A stretch of 64,000 bases of DNA, taken from NCBI GenBank assembly GCA_028023455.1, contig JAQFVV010000285.1:368501-432500 (forward strand), written 5' to 3'. How positions within the stretch are numbered: the first letter of the stretch is position 1; each line of letters starts with the position of its first letter. The notes under the pieces were generated by a model, which ran no database searches, had not been told where the DNA came from, and saw only the letters and a program-made list of their open reading frames with translations. This document shows, piece by piece, positions 23,321 through 35,434 of this stretch. A program made the position numbers and the translations under genes. Origin of the DNA: Epiperipatus broadwayi. Taxonomy: Eukaryota; Onychophora; Udeonychophora; Euonychophora; Peripatidae.

Positions 23321-24450
23321 GCTGACCTGTGATTTTTTTTTTCTACTTTCAACCCACATACTTTGTATACAACAAAATGAATATTAAAATTTGGGAATTA
23401 CACAAAACTGAACAAGATGCAGTCCATTTTTTTCAAAAGTATGGTATCCAACTACCAAAAAAAAAGTGTGCAACAATGGCCACAATATGAGCCTTTACAT
23501 TCATACTTCAGATAAACAATGGCAATATTACATTATAGGTTGCAAGAAGAAAGTATGCATTCATAAGGGAACTTAGTTTCAGGGATTCAGAATCACCTTC
23601 ATTAGTGCACTAAGATTCATCTACAGCTGGTCATAACAACTGAAATCTATTAAATAGTATGAAGACCAGCTAGAAATAGCAGCCAAGATCAACTGAAACA
23701 ATTATCTATGTAAAGTTTGTGCATCTATCATGTTATCCAAAGAAAAACAGAAAATTGGAAACTCTGAGAATGTGGTCAAAATTGATGAAAGACTTTTAAG
23801 TGCAAAAAATTAGGCTGGCTGAATATTTCCAGAGAAGTTGAAGAAATTTTTAGAAGTTGATGTTCAGGGAATTCTGCAGGGAGACAGACCAATGCTTCAT
23901 TGTCAGAATTCCTGATAGAACAGTCTAATTCTCATGCAAGCCATCAAAAAGAATGTCAAAGAGGGCTTCATAATTTATTTGGATTGTTGGAAATTCTACA
24001 AAATAGACAAACTGTGAGATGCTGGCCATGAGCATTTTTGGAAAATCCATAGCTATAACTTTGCAGACTTACAAACTACATGCAGAGTATGGAACAACTT
24101 TGGGGTTTGGCCAAATGGTAGAATAAAAAAATAAGAAGGAATCATGCATCAGCATCTCAATTTCTATTTGGCCACATTTATGTAGATGTGATCACACAAA
24201 CAGAGGACATATTTTCATATTAAAGGACATCAAAAACTTCAGTCCACCACAGTGATTGTCATTTTTATCATTATAATAAATATGTTCATTATTATAAAAA
24301 CTTGTTGTTTTTTTCTTTTTAGATAAAATTTTAGGCTGCCATTTTATGTAAAGAAATTGATGGATTAAATTTATTTGAAGATCCTTCAGGCATTATTTTG
24401 ACATCACAATATTAGAATAATTATCATTGGATGAATATATCACAGCAGGC
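23321..24450 (+). mobile_element. Merlin (IS1016/ISXO2-like) DNA transposon copy 1, degenerate
   Basis: Conceptual translation with many stops and frameshifts gives MNIKIWELHKTEQDAVHFFQ (transposase start), later VVKIDERLL (around the first catalytic Asp, normally V-E-I-D-E-S), then RETDQCFIVRIPDRTV, IIYLDCWKFYK (second Asp, normally S-D-C-W), and MHQHLNFYLATFM (the H-L-x-x-Y-L-x-E-F-M end). These are diagnostic blocks of the ISXO2-like transposase domain used by animal Merlin elements. About 1 kb, dead. A tail of about 200 bp (CATCACAATATTAGAATAAT) is shared with sequence near 38900, downstream of copy 2, supporting a common element boundary. Confidence 0.8.
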
Positions 24451-24752
24451 CTTATACCAAAGTACCATTAAAACAGAGATTTTTACTCTTATATGATTAA
24501 AATAAAATATTTTTTGGGTCACTGTGTGTATTAGTTTTCTGAATGGACTGCCAATGTAACATCTTTGTCAAAGCTAAGATTTAACTGTTTTTCTCAAGTA
24601 ATAATGCGATTGTGTTGCAAGCGATAATGTTCAGTCATTTATATGTATATTAGATAGTGGTCCACTCAGAATGATTAACAAATATTTTTGTATTTCTTTT
24701 ATTTACAATCACGTGATTTATTAAAATCGATTTAAAAAAAAATAGATTACTA
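24451..24752. other. AT-rich spacer
   Basis: Nothing recognised. Confidence 0.35.
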
Positions 24753-24870
24753 GTCAAGCGTTGTTAGGCGAGGCGTCATTGCAGCCACCTTGCAAGCAAG
24801 TAGTTGGTTGCAGACGGTTATGGGTTCATCTACCAGACGATGCTATTACACATGGAGAAAAAAAAAAGAA
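24753..24870 (+). mobile_element. tRNA-derived SINE
   Basis: GTCAAGCGTTGTTAGGCGAG, GCAGCCACCTTGCAAGCAAG, an insert GTTGGTTGCAGACGGT, TATGGGTTCATC (B-box-like), CAGACGATGCTATTACACAT and an A-rich tail. Related to the other copies but more diverged. It has the longer variable region seen also at 45482 and 50370. A 7-bp TAGATTA flanks it. Confidence 0.75.
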
Positions 24871-25046
24871 GTAGATTAAATAATGAACTTCCATGATACT
24901 AGAAAACATTGAATTTCATCACAGTTATTTAAACTGTTTGACTTTTTTATTGAAATATTCAGTCAATACAAAAAACTAATAAAGGTATAACTTAAAAAAA
25001 TATATTTTTACATATATATATATGTCATATTATTATTACTATTTTC

Positions 25047-25121
25047 AGGATATTCCGTGTAGTGAAAAAGCTAAATGCTGACGTTTCAGTACAATATCAA
25101 GTACCTTCCTCAGAACATCCT
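25047..25121 (-). ncRNA. Hammerhead-like motif at the Penelope terminus
   Basis: Minus strand: AGGATGTT (25114-25121), CTGAGGA (25107-25113), a helix II of five pairs around TTGATATT with one bulged G, GAAA (25084-25087), CGT ... ACG as a possible helix III with a long loop, then AATATCCT (25047-25054) closing an 8-bp helix I. The base before helix I is G where a hammerhead needs U-H, so the cleavage site looks lost. Hammerheads in Penelope-like terminal repeats are established; this copy is probably dead. Confidence 0.5.
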
Positions 25122-25860
25122 CTTTCTCAAATCATAAGAATGCATGTGAGATTTAAAATCGTTTTTATCGTTTTCTTTCTCCTCATATTTAAATTCTATT
25201 GGTTGAGAAGTTTTAAAATTTATTTTCTCTTCCAATAGCTTCTTTCAAATGTTGTAAATTTTCTTTAACTCACACCTTTCATTTATGCTCTTGGGCCTTT
25301 TAAAAATCTCTATAGCTTCTCTTAGCAATCTCTGGTCATATTGTTCAATTTTTGCTAAAAAATTTGTTTTTTCAAAATTGATATCATGATTTGTTAATTT
25401 TATATGAGAATAAATAGCTGATGAATTGGATTTTTCTCTCACTTCCAGAATGTGTTCTTCCTTTCTAATATTTATTCTATGATTAGTCTGTCCTATATAT
25501 GTAAGTGGACAAACTCTACATGGAATTTCATATACACCATGACACTCCAAAGCAATTTTATCTTTAGGAAGTGGAAATATTTTACTAATTTTTTATAAGT
25601 AGTGTAAATTGTGTGAATATTATTATTTTTAAAATGTTACCAATTTTATCAGTTACTCCTTTTATAAATGGCAAAATTGTCTTAATTTTTGATGTATCAA
25701 AATCTTTTTTCTTTTGATATGTATAAGCCCTATTAATAATGTTGTAATTAAAACCATAATGAAGAAGCATTTTATATATATATATATTGTAACCTTCGGT
25801 ATTGTCGAATGCTGTATTCCCTTTCAATTGAAGAAAGAAAGGCCCAAAACGTTGGTGCCA
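25122..25860 (-). mobile_element. Penelope-like element: GIY-YIG endonuclease fragment
   Basis: Two frames on the minus strand (25585-25827, then 25245-25550) form the 3' end of a Penelope-like polyprotein, broken by a frameshift and a TAA near 25588. The first gives LPFIKGVTDKIGNILK, the linker motif after the RT. The second gives GVYEIPCRVC and PLTYIGQTNHR, the G-V-Y ... Y-I-G core of the endonuclease with the Cys pair typical of Penelope, then RKEEH, TNHDINFE and LLREAIEIFK. The RT itself is missing. On the right (25821-25860, + strand) TTGAAGAAAG and GGCCCAAAACGTTGGTGCC resemble another terminus. Not functional. Confidence 0.85.
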
Positions 25861-27560
25861 ATTTGTAACTGACTGAATTGATGGATGAAGGTGATGGTTA
25901 GGATGATCAATCTGATCTGATAAAAAATCTAAAAATCCAATATAAATTAATCTGGTCTAGCTCAATCGGGTCACCATTATATAATAAACCATCACAATGC
26001 ACAATTAATCTCTTTTAAAGTTTCATTTACCTAAGCTATATGTAAAATGAAGAGATAATGTGACCATCTGCTCCAGACATCAACAAATCCGTCACAATTA
26101 CAATATAAATTGCATAGAGCAGTGAAACCAACTACCATTGCCCTAAACAATAATATAGGATTAGGCTAATTACTTGATTGGCAATCTAATCAAAACCAAA
26201 TCCCATTAATAACCAACACAGACTCCAACACATATATATATTTTATTAGCCTGTTACTTATTACAGTAATTTAACTCTACTTTATTATTTAAAGATGCTG
26301 CTTTTATGAATTAATGGATAAGCTTCTAAGTACCTGTAATAGCACTTTACAAAACATTTGTTTGCAAACAGACATTATTTAAACAACAAAACAAAATAAT
26401 GCCTGAACCCAAATATGCATATATCTATTTTAGCAAACGCTAAATAGACAGATAAACACTCTATTAGCTCATTTCTAACTTTATCATGTCCAATCACATT
26501 ATATAAAAGACATATAGAGCTTCTATTGGATGTTTATTAAACTGTGAGCCTTAATACACCTTGTTTGAAAATTTTAAACAATTGAGTAAAATTGACTGAT
26601 AACAATTAAAACATATGATTATATTTGATATTTATATAGATTGAAATAATATTCAATTGAATCAGTCAATGAAATCTATTCTCTTCATGTTATAAGAGTC
26701 TAAGAAAATATCCAAGACAAATTATTCCAAACTAAACGATAAAGTATAATTTAGATCTTTATAACGGAATCAGACAAACATAAAATGATTGACTTTGTAC
26801 TATTAACTAAGATAAATGATAATATGTATGTATAACATTCGCATGCAAATATAAATATGAAAATTATATAGAAACAAAATAAATGTACTAGTAAGCTAAA
26901 CATACCTTATCTTATATTCCAATTTGCTTACCAAGCTGAGCCTGAATTCCGCTACTCAAATAGCTACGCCGTCTTACGCAATCCAAATAAGACAAAATAA
27001 TTAAACTAGTCTTGATATTCAAATTAACTCAATTTATTAGATTATAAAAAAAAATTGACAATATTCATGATAGAATACATCCGAAATGACTTTATATTTT
27101 AGATGGGTTGATTAAATAAAATGATCATATTGCTATGTGTTTCTCTATATACGTGTTGCAATAACAATTACGACACAAACAAAAAAAAATAAATGAATAA
27201 ATGATGGGAAAGGCCCCTAGATATTTTACTAAAATAAAACATCCATATAACCCATACCAAAATGTGAAATAGGAGGATATCAAAATCTATTTGTTTATCA
27301 AAATAATTACGGATAAATGAATATGAAATAAATAATATTTTGAGCCTCTCCGATCATTTTCATCTAATAACTTATACTACTTTTAGACAATAAAAAAAAA
27401 TCATCATATTTTTACTACATAAAAAAAATATATAACACACGTACATTTTATAAAAAAAAAATCATACCATATTTTTATAACTCAGTTCGTTCACTGTTTA
27501 CTGGTCTATCGATCGACCTCAATCATAGTGTATAGAAAAGTTTCTCCGTCAGAAATGGTA
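25861..27560. other. AT-rich sequence, no recognised feature
   Basis: Nothing recognised. No frame with balanced composition. Confidence 0.4.
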
Positions 27561-28140
27561 ATCGTAAACCCTGCAATACTTCATTAAAAAGTTTCCTTTT
27601 CAATTTTTTTTTTTTTCTCTTTTTTTTTTTTTTTCTTCTTTCTCTTCTCTCCTGAAGATGTGAGTGCACTTTGACTATTCCCATTATGAGGTGAAGTGAT
27701 CCATTGGGTTCATGTTCCGATGTTTATGCAAATCCATTTTTTTTTTTTATATTATTTTTACTTCATAGGTTTCTTCTTATTTTTATTTTCTTTTTTACAT
27801 TGTTGCCGCCTTCCGAGACTCCCTTTCCACTGCCCGCTGAATGATTGAACGGGCAGACAATTCCTTTATTTTTTCATGTTTTATAGTTTTACATCCAAAA
27901 TATTAAAAAAAAAAATTCATTTTTTTTTTTTTTTTTTTTAAAGACACGGAAAATAAATCTGTCCTTTACTATTGCAAAATGATAAAGCTTGTGTGTCCTG
28001 TTATCTTCTGAAACGTCATTTTTATATGTTCTCTTTCTGACGTTGTCTTATCCTGGCGACCACACACGGTTATAGATAAGAAGATACGTGAAGATTAAAT
28101 CCAAATTCGATTACAATTTTTTTTTTTTTTAATATTATTT
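27561..28140. other. Polypyrimidine-rich region with a GC hairpin
   Basis: Many T and CT runs (27600-27655, 27736-27790, 27917-27940, 28118-28130). Between them lies a more complex block with an octamer ATGCAAAT near 27725, and CTGCCCG (27830-27836) pairing perfectly with CGGGCAG (27850-27856). It might be UTR or regulatory DNA. No gene can be assigned. Confidence 0.3.
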
Positions 28141-28469
28141 TATAAACCAAAATACAAAATTGATATAATAACCTTTTAAAGTATTGATATACATCAATGA
28201 TTTACACCTATCTATATACTTCCCTTTAATAATAATATTTTTATAAAAAATCTATAAATAAAATGTACACAACATATATGTAAACATTAAACTGTATGTA
28301 ATAATGTTACTATGGTGTCTGCATTCATATCTGAAAAGTATAAAATAATATCAATCCGATTTAGTTAAATTTATATTATGCTGAATGGTTTACTATGTTT
28401 TTCTTTTCTTTTCTTATTTTTTTTTTTTTTTTTTATATATATATACCTGGATCATCAATTTGAACACTC

Positions 28470-28472
<3 letters not shown>

Positions 28473-28551
<79 letters not shown>
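28473..28551. repeat. (TA)n microsatellite
   Basis: About 39 uninterrupted TA units. A T-run of about 15 lies about 55 bp upstream. Confidence 0.97.
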
Positions 28552-28554
<3 letters not shown>

Positions 28555-28844
28555 CACATTAAGACTCCATGCACTATTAATAAAAAATCAACTAATCTCA
28601 GAATTACACATCTTATAGACTCTAACTGATTTTCTCTCAACATAGCAATATTATATCTATTTAAATACCAGCACTATATGGAGCCTGAATCATATGTCTT
28701 GCTAGGATTGATTAATATTCTGTCAATATAAAAGTGTATAGAGGTTTAAAAATTCCTCTAGATAGTCATAAAGAGTTAATATCTCTCCAATATTTTACAG
28801 ATTCTTAATAAATTATATATATATATGAATATATACTCTGATAA

Positions 28845-30225
28845 ATTATGCCATCATTATCATATTCAACCATTATTAATCCACTGCAGGATGAATGTCT
28901 CTTCAAGTTCAATCCATTTTCTTCAATCTTTAGCTTGTCCACTCCACATAACATCAGCATACTTTCTTATTTTATCAATCTACATCTCATGTGGTCTCCT
29001 TCTAGGTCTTTAACAATTTCTTGGAATCCAGTTTTAAGATTTCAATTGTCCATTTATTATCATCTCTTTTAGCAATACATCAAGCTCAACTTTAGTCTCT
29101 GAATTCTTTTAATGATGTGTTTGTTTTCTTTTTCATGTATTTAATTTTTGATCTGTTCTTGTTACTCCTAGATTAATCTTTCCATACTACATTAAGTGGT
29201 ATAAAGTTTCTCTTATGCTTTTCTGTTAAGTGTCCAAGTCACAGATCCATAAGTAAACACACATTTGTTATAAAGTTTCCTTTTTAAAATCATAGGCAAA
29301 TTTCCCCTTAATATTAAGTTAATTCTAACAAAAGCACTTCAACCAAGATTAATTTTATAATTAATTTTATTCATTATGTTTCCATCTGTAGTAATAATCT
29401 GATCAAGATATTTGTAATTGTTAACTTATTCTAATTCATCATTATCAATCTTTTTTTCTTACTTGAAAAAAAAATCAATTGAACATAACATTAGTTTTTT
29501 TAACTTTTACCTTTAATACTACTTTCTTAATTAATCTGATAATTCTTATAGCATTTCCTGAATCTCTAAAGAATTGTTTACAAATACAACTACATCATCT
29601 GCAAAATCTAGATGACTTAAATAATATCCATTTATTCCCTTAGCTTCCCATTTTAATCCACAAAATATTCTTGCAAAATTGTTATAAAAAGTTTTGGGGA
29701 TATGGAGTCACCCTGTCATACATCCTTTTCAATGTTAATCTTTTTAGTATCATTATATAATGTAATAGTTGTTGATACACTTTTATAAATATTCTTCAGA
29801 ATATGACAATATCCTGGATCTATATCTGGATAATCCAATGCTTTAATCACTGAAGAAATGTTTATAGAATCAAATGACTTTTCATAATCTAGAAATTTAC
29901 ATTCATTGTGCTTTTCTAAGACTTCTTTCTCTACTTGTATGAGCCACTGTATAAAAACCACTTTTAAATTCGCTGGTTCTTTTGGTTAGTTAAAATCCAA
30001 TGTTCACTGTCGATGAGTTGTAATTATTTTGGTAAAAGATAGATCTAATTTTTAATATCTTCCTTATTATCTTTTTAAATATTAATATTAATACTACATT
30101 TTTCCAATTATCCGGTACATATTTAAAATATAACTTGGCCAAAATTTATTCCATTTCTTCACCTGTTTCTTTAAAGATATCGATTATAATTCCATCATTA
30201 CCTGAAGTTTTTCCCTTCTTTAAAA
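28845..30225 (-). mobile_element. RTE-clade LINE copy 2 (heavily decayed)
   Basis: Reverse-strand translation recovers pieces of the same RT as copies 1 and 4: LDYEKSFDSINISSVIKALD, then GYCHILKNIYKS, LYNDTKKINIEKDV, and toward the 3' end the GGATTCCAAG-like and CTGCAGTGGATTAATAATGG sequence. At the 5' side GKTSGNDGIIIDIFKETGEE marks the linker before the RT. Many stops and frameshifts. Motif A retains DYEKSFDS. The element ends at its 3' GAT-rich tail near 28850. Confidence 0.85.
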
Positions 30226-31324
30226 ATTATATATATATACACACTCAATTTATTGGTAATGTGTAACTCATTAGAGTGATATATATATACAAATGCTACA
30301 TTGGGTAAAAAATGTAAAATATATATGTGACTTCATAAATAGGCAATTAACACAGCCTTTTCTATTATATTCGACATCTGGACAATACATATTTCTTTAA
30401 AAATATCTGAAGAGCATTTCTTCGACAACAATCATTAATATGATCTTTATTAACCAAATGATTATAGATGTGAACAAGCTTAAATGTCTGTTCAACAATA
30501 GAATTAATTCATATAAAAAAAACAACAACAAACAAATCAAAACAACAGAATTAATTACTCACAGAAGTATATAAAAATTACATTTTTACATATATATTCC
30601 ATAAATATAAATTGCGATTTATGGAGACATTTATCATTAAAAACATTAAATAATAAATAAATTATAGAAACAAGCTTTAAATTACAGAAACATATTTCTT
30701 ATCAATTGCATATAAACTTGAACATTTAAAATGCATTTTAAGATTGTATACAATTGACAAGGAATGTTTCACTAATCAATAGAATGCTTATAATTTATTA
30801 TAATATTTTAAATATTAAACAGAATCGTAATTTACATATACATATACAATGTTTAAAAAATAAATAGCTTCTATGGAGAGTCTCTCTATTAACTTCTCAT
30901 AGAGAGATAATAAAAGAAAAGACATTATTTCCTAACTTTGTCACTTTCCAGGTGTTGAAAGTTTAAAGGAATTTATATTTTTGTTTGACTGTCTATGTAT
31001 TTAAATATCCATTTATAAACCAATATAAAATATTTAACTGGATTATTTATGGGGAAGATTATGAAAAAATCCTCTGCTTAAAACATGAAAAAATAAGTTT
31101 ACTTGGCTATAATCTGAAATCATATTAAATGTATGGTAATCTTTTGTACTACTATTAAATATGTTAGTGACGATTTTAAGAACTGGAGAAATAATTTATA
31201 GAGATTATAAAATATATGTATATAATATTCAAATATGAGTATGTATTTTATATTAAACTTAATGTAATTGAAAAGATTTTCAAGTATTTTACAGCTATGC
31301 ATTCCCTCTTATACATCTGATAAA
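30226..31324. other. AT-rich sequence, no recognised feature
   Basis: Nothing recognised. Confidence 0.4.
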
Positions 31325-31645
31325 ACCATATACAAGTGAAAAAAATAAATGATCTCACATATTTCATGCTGAACCAGCACTCATTAGTTCATTCAGATAA
31401 CCATCTCCCACAATTACTCAGTTTATATTAAGCTAGGAAATCTTAAAACTTTAATGGACAAATTTCAATCCTCTCCACCACCATCCATATCATTGAAAAT
31501 CTGATGAGGGAACACTCAAAACCTTTGTGGATGCAAATGTTATTGCCATACCCATGTTGACTTTACATCACTCTGACCCCTCTCATATAGGACCTTAATA
31601 TGTCCATTTAACTACATAGAAGAGGGATGGGCAAAATACATGCTG
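31325..31645 (-). repeat. Hammerhead family A copy (partial)
   Basis: Matches 4188-4620 and 34182-34615 in order: TTTCATGCTGAACCAGCACT, CTTTAATGGACAAATTTCAA, CATACCCATGTTGACTT and CACTCTGACCCCTCTCATAT. The core on the minus strand reads CTAATGA instead of CTGATGA, with GAAA kept, so the motif is inactive. Confidence 0.7.
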
Positions 31646-31659
31646 AATATTTAATACTC

Positions 31660-31958
31660 AAATACATTTCTATGCTATCCATTCCATCTTATACAACTGA
31701 TACAAATAACCACATACATGGTGAAAAGATAAATTATCTCCAATATACATATTTTGTGCTGAACCACCACTCATCAGATGGTGATCTGGACCAACTGGTG
31801 AGTTCTGGTTCAGTACTATATACATATATTGGTGATCATTTATCTATTTCACATATATGTGGTTATGTATATCAGTTGCATAAGATGAAGGATTAGCTGT
31901 AGGTACCTTGAAAGTCTGAGTTCATGTCCTTTCTAATTACATTAAATTTAGTATAGAA
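31660..31958. repeat. Hammerhead family A inverted dimer
   Basis: Two inverted arms meet near 31795. Left arm, minus strand: CTGATGA, GTGGTGGTTCAGCAC, AAAATATG (GAAA changed to AAAA). Right arm, plus strand: CTGGTGA, GTTCTGGTTCAGTAC, TATATACATATATTGG. Each arm has lost a different invariant base. The right end carries GTCTGAGTTCATGTCC. The 89-codon frame 31627-31896 lies within this repeat and is not a gene. Confidence 0.7.
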
Positions 31959-31989
31959 AATATACGTATATTTGAATAATACATATTCA

Positions 31990-32425
31990 TACTTTGTTCT
32001 CTCCACCTCTTTTCTGTGTAATTAAATGGATGTATTAAGGTCCTATATGTAAGGAGTCAGAGTGATGTAAAGTCAACATGGGTATGACAATAATATTGTC
32101 ATCAACAAGGGCTTTGGGTATTCCACCAAATTTTTAATGATATGGATAGCTGAAGATTTGGAGAATGGAGAGGATTGAAGCTTGTCTATTAAAGTTTGAA
32201 GATTTGCTATTTTAATATACACTGAGCAATGATTGCATATATGTATGGTAGATGATGATCTGGACCAATTGAAGAGGGGTTATTTAGCACAAAATACATA
32301 TGTTGGATATCATTTATATTTTTCACATGTATGTGTTTATGTGTATTAGTTATATAAGAGGGAATGCATAACTATAGGGATCATGAAATTCTGAGTTCAA
32401 ATCCTTTCTAATATATATATTAGCG
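31990..32425 (+). repeat. Hammerhead family A copy, near full length
   Basis: About 435 bp, same block order as 4188-4620 but on the plus strand: AAGGTCCTATATG, GTCAACATGGGTATGACA, GAAGCTTGTCTATTAAAGTT, GATGATCTGGACCAA, then TGAGTTCAAATCC at 32392-32404. The hammerhead core is badly decayed (TTGAAGA, no clear GAAA). The final block is a 10-of-11 match to the pol III B box GGTTCRANNCC. Confidence 0.7.
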
Positions 32426-32722
32426 TTATTAACTTTTTGAAACAGGACCTGCATCGAGTATAAAAATGTTAATAGAAGTAATAATGAGAATTAATTTATT
32501 AGTCTCTAATAAAAAAAAATAGATGTATAAAATCCATTTTTATTACAATAATTTAGATATGATATTTGAAAATAGCTATGTAAACTAATATATATTTAAA
32601 TGCTTTTTTACTTTTGTTGCATAATAAAAGTATAGAAACAATAGCTTGCTTATATTTAACATAACTAAACAAATGACACATTATAAAGTAATTATAGGGG
32701 TGATATTGAAAATATTACGGTG
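32426..32722. other. AT-rich spacer
   Basis: Nothing recognised. Confidence 0.35.
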
Positions 32723-32812
32723 ATAATAATGGCCTAGTGGTTAGCATAGCTGCCTTCCAAGTAGTTGGTCAGGTCTACGATTCCCGGTCAACGCATTTGA
32801 GATATGAACAAA
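32723..32812 (+). mobile_element. tRNA-derived SINE (diverged)
   Basis: ATGGCCTAGTGGTTAGCATA (A-box-like), GCTGCCTTCCAAGTAGTTGG, then TCTACGATTCCCGGTCAACG (B-box region) and TTTGAGATATG. The acceptor-stem ends are worn and no clear target duplication is seen. Confidence 0.65.
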
Positions 32813-34181
32813 GAAAAGGTTGCATGATACAGATAAATGATTTTTAATTACACTAAAACAAAATTTTGTCTGACTGCAATGGTTTAGAAAGTTTGTATAA
32901 TTAAATAACATAACAATTAAGCTATGATATTGCATTGACATACAGCTCTATTTCTTAGTAATGTAAGTTTGATTTCAGACTGCAAATGTAAACATTTTAG
33001 GTAAATGAATAGTATAATAAATATGAAAGTAATGGCAAACTAGGACAAGTTATTTTTTGTGTTACTCTTTGACCACTGAACCATAAAACTTTTCATAACT
33101 TAAGTTTGATTTCTGACAAAAAAAACAAAACAAAAAAAAACAATAACATATTTACACACATACATGTGCACCTATAAAAAATATAAATACTATAATCATA
33201 ATCAGTAAATTATTAATAATCCAAAAAAGATTTTTATAATATTGCAAAATAGATGCTAATAAAATCAAATGTATTCTAATAAGACTTTTGATGATGAAAA
33301 ACAAAATTGGATAAAAATTGTAAAAAAAATGTTTTTTATGTTATTGCTTTTCTTTAGAATGTCTAGGATATAATATTTGTAATGTAAAATGGAGTCTGGT
33401 CCTTCTACAACAACCATGCCAAGTTTTTCATAAAATACATTTAAAAAAAGTCTACAATTCTCTTGTATCATGTGCCTAATTCCATGAAGTGTTGCTCTTA
33501 CAATAGTAAATTCAGTATCATTAAATCATGTAAGTTAAAAGACCATATTGTCTTATCATTAGATTTTTTCCAACATATTAAGAGGATTCTTAATATATAT
33601 TGAAACCAGCTAAAGAGAGCCGCTTGGGTTGGGGATCTCTAGTTGAGATTTGTGATTCAAAAAAAAAAAGTATGTCTATTACATATTTCCACATGAACTA
33701 TAATTATTCTAGATTCTAATAAAATCATAAGTAAATTTCACAGATTTTTATAATGATAATAATATGTGTATTCTTACTCTTATTTTATTTGACAACACAA
33801 TCTTTACAAATATTGTGTTTTTTTTTTCAAGCTTTAACTAAAAGTAATTTAATCTGCGTTTTCAAAACTAAGACTAGCAAATTTACCTACAAGATTGAAT
33901 AATAATTTATTTCAGGATTAATCTAATTAAAGCATGGATGTCAAGTGCTTATGCATTTCAAGATATGACAGTGTAAAAAGGGTTTTATGTACATCATTTT
34001 ATCCAAAACATTTTTTATGTTTTAGATAGCATTAACATATTAATGAGTATTCAATCCATCCCGAGTTTTACATGCAAGTTTATATTTCAAATATGACCTT
34101 TAATATCGTGAATGTGCAAAGCTGATGTTTCTTTAAGAACGACAAGGAGAAATATAAAAATTAACAATTACTTTATTAAAT
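32813..34181. other. AT-rich sequence, no recognised feature
   Basis: The 66- and 68-codon minus frames at 32741-32941 and 33265-33471 have no domains; the first overlaps the SINE. Confidence 0.4.
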
Positions 34182-34615
34182 AATATATAGGGTATATGAG
34201 CTTAGACTTCCACATAACCCACCACTCTCCACACTATGTCATAACACTGATACCCTTGAACACATATATGGCAAAAAGATAAATAATGACCAATATATGT
34301 ATTTCATGATAAACCAGCAATCATCAGTTGGTCCAGATTACCATCTGTATACATATATGCTATAAGTGCTCAGATATATATTAAGATAGCCAATCCTCAT
34401 ACTTTAATGGACAGGCTTCAATCTACTCCACACTTCACCTCTGCAACCATCCATCTAATTGAAAATTCTGATGATGAAATGCTCAAAGGCCATCCTGAGG
34501 CTGAGATTTCTTGTCACACCCATGTTGATCTAAGGTCAATCTGCCCCCTTATGTACAGGACATAATCCATTTAATACATGTACAAGGAATGGGAAGACAT
34601 CTCTACTATGTAATA
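34182..34615 (-). repeat. Hammerhead family A copy, near full length
   Basis: Collinear with 4188-4620 over its whole length with only scattered differences, so these two are the closest pair in the window. Shared ends: GGTATATGAGC on one side, GACATCTCTACTAT on the other. No frame. Confidence 0.75.
34288..34335 (-). ncRNA. Hammerhead-like ribozyme motif (family A)
   Basis: Minus strand: GGACCAA, CTGATGA (34321-34327), helix II TTGCT/ATCAT around GGTTT (one mismatch), GAAA (34312-34315), short A/T helix III, TATTGGTC. The core is intact and helix I (ACCAA/TTGGT) is intact. Helix II is weakened. Confidence 0.55.
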
Positions 34616-35434
34616 ACTGAAACACACAGGCTTATTATATACAATTAACAATAAAAAATTATATAACACATTTGATAAATATTGGTTTGTTTTCTAAACT
34701 AAATTGAACTCAGGATATGTCAAATGTGTTGTCAGACAGTGTTATGGAGACACTTACATTAAATAGGAATAGGTGGTATTACTATTTCATAAAATAATCC
34801 TCAATTTTATACTGGAGGATAATAATTATTAAAATCATCAAAGATAAATATCTTATGGACATTCTTAAGTAGTTTATTTTACTAACCAATCAATTATGTA
34901 CTAACCACATTTACAAACATTGGAAAAATTTTCATACTTGTAAGGTAAGCAAATATGAATAATCACTTAGCAGGCCTAAATGATAATTTACCATAGTAAG
35001 CTTATCTATTTTTACCTCAAGATTCTTTACTGGATTCAATTGCAGGCTTGAAAATCAGTTGTGTTACTTTGCTAACACAAATATAATTAAATCATCAGCT
35101 GCCTTGTTATACTCTACATAATAGTGAACATCTACTACTAATAAGTACGAGTGGTATATAAAATATTTCTTACAAATTTATTCATCTACATAAGGATAAT
35201 TAATTTCACTTAACTTAGGTTGAAATATTAAGAACTTATAAGCTTCATTAATATTTGGTAATAGCCATTTAATATGTTTGTTAACTATTGACATATATAC
35301 AACTCAATCCTAAAGTGAATTACATTTAATCCCTTTCAATCTTAACAATATTCATAATATTAAATAAAATATTAACTTTACATGAATACTGTAATATCTG
35401 AGAAAAATTTATTATATTAATAATAACAATAATA
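34616..35434. other. AT-rich sequence, no recognised feature
   Basis: Nothing recognised. Confidence 0.4.
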
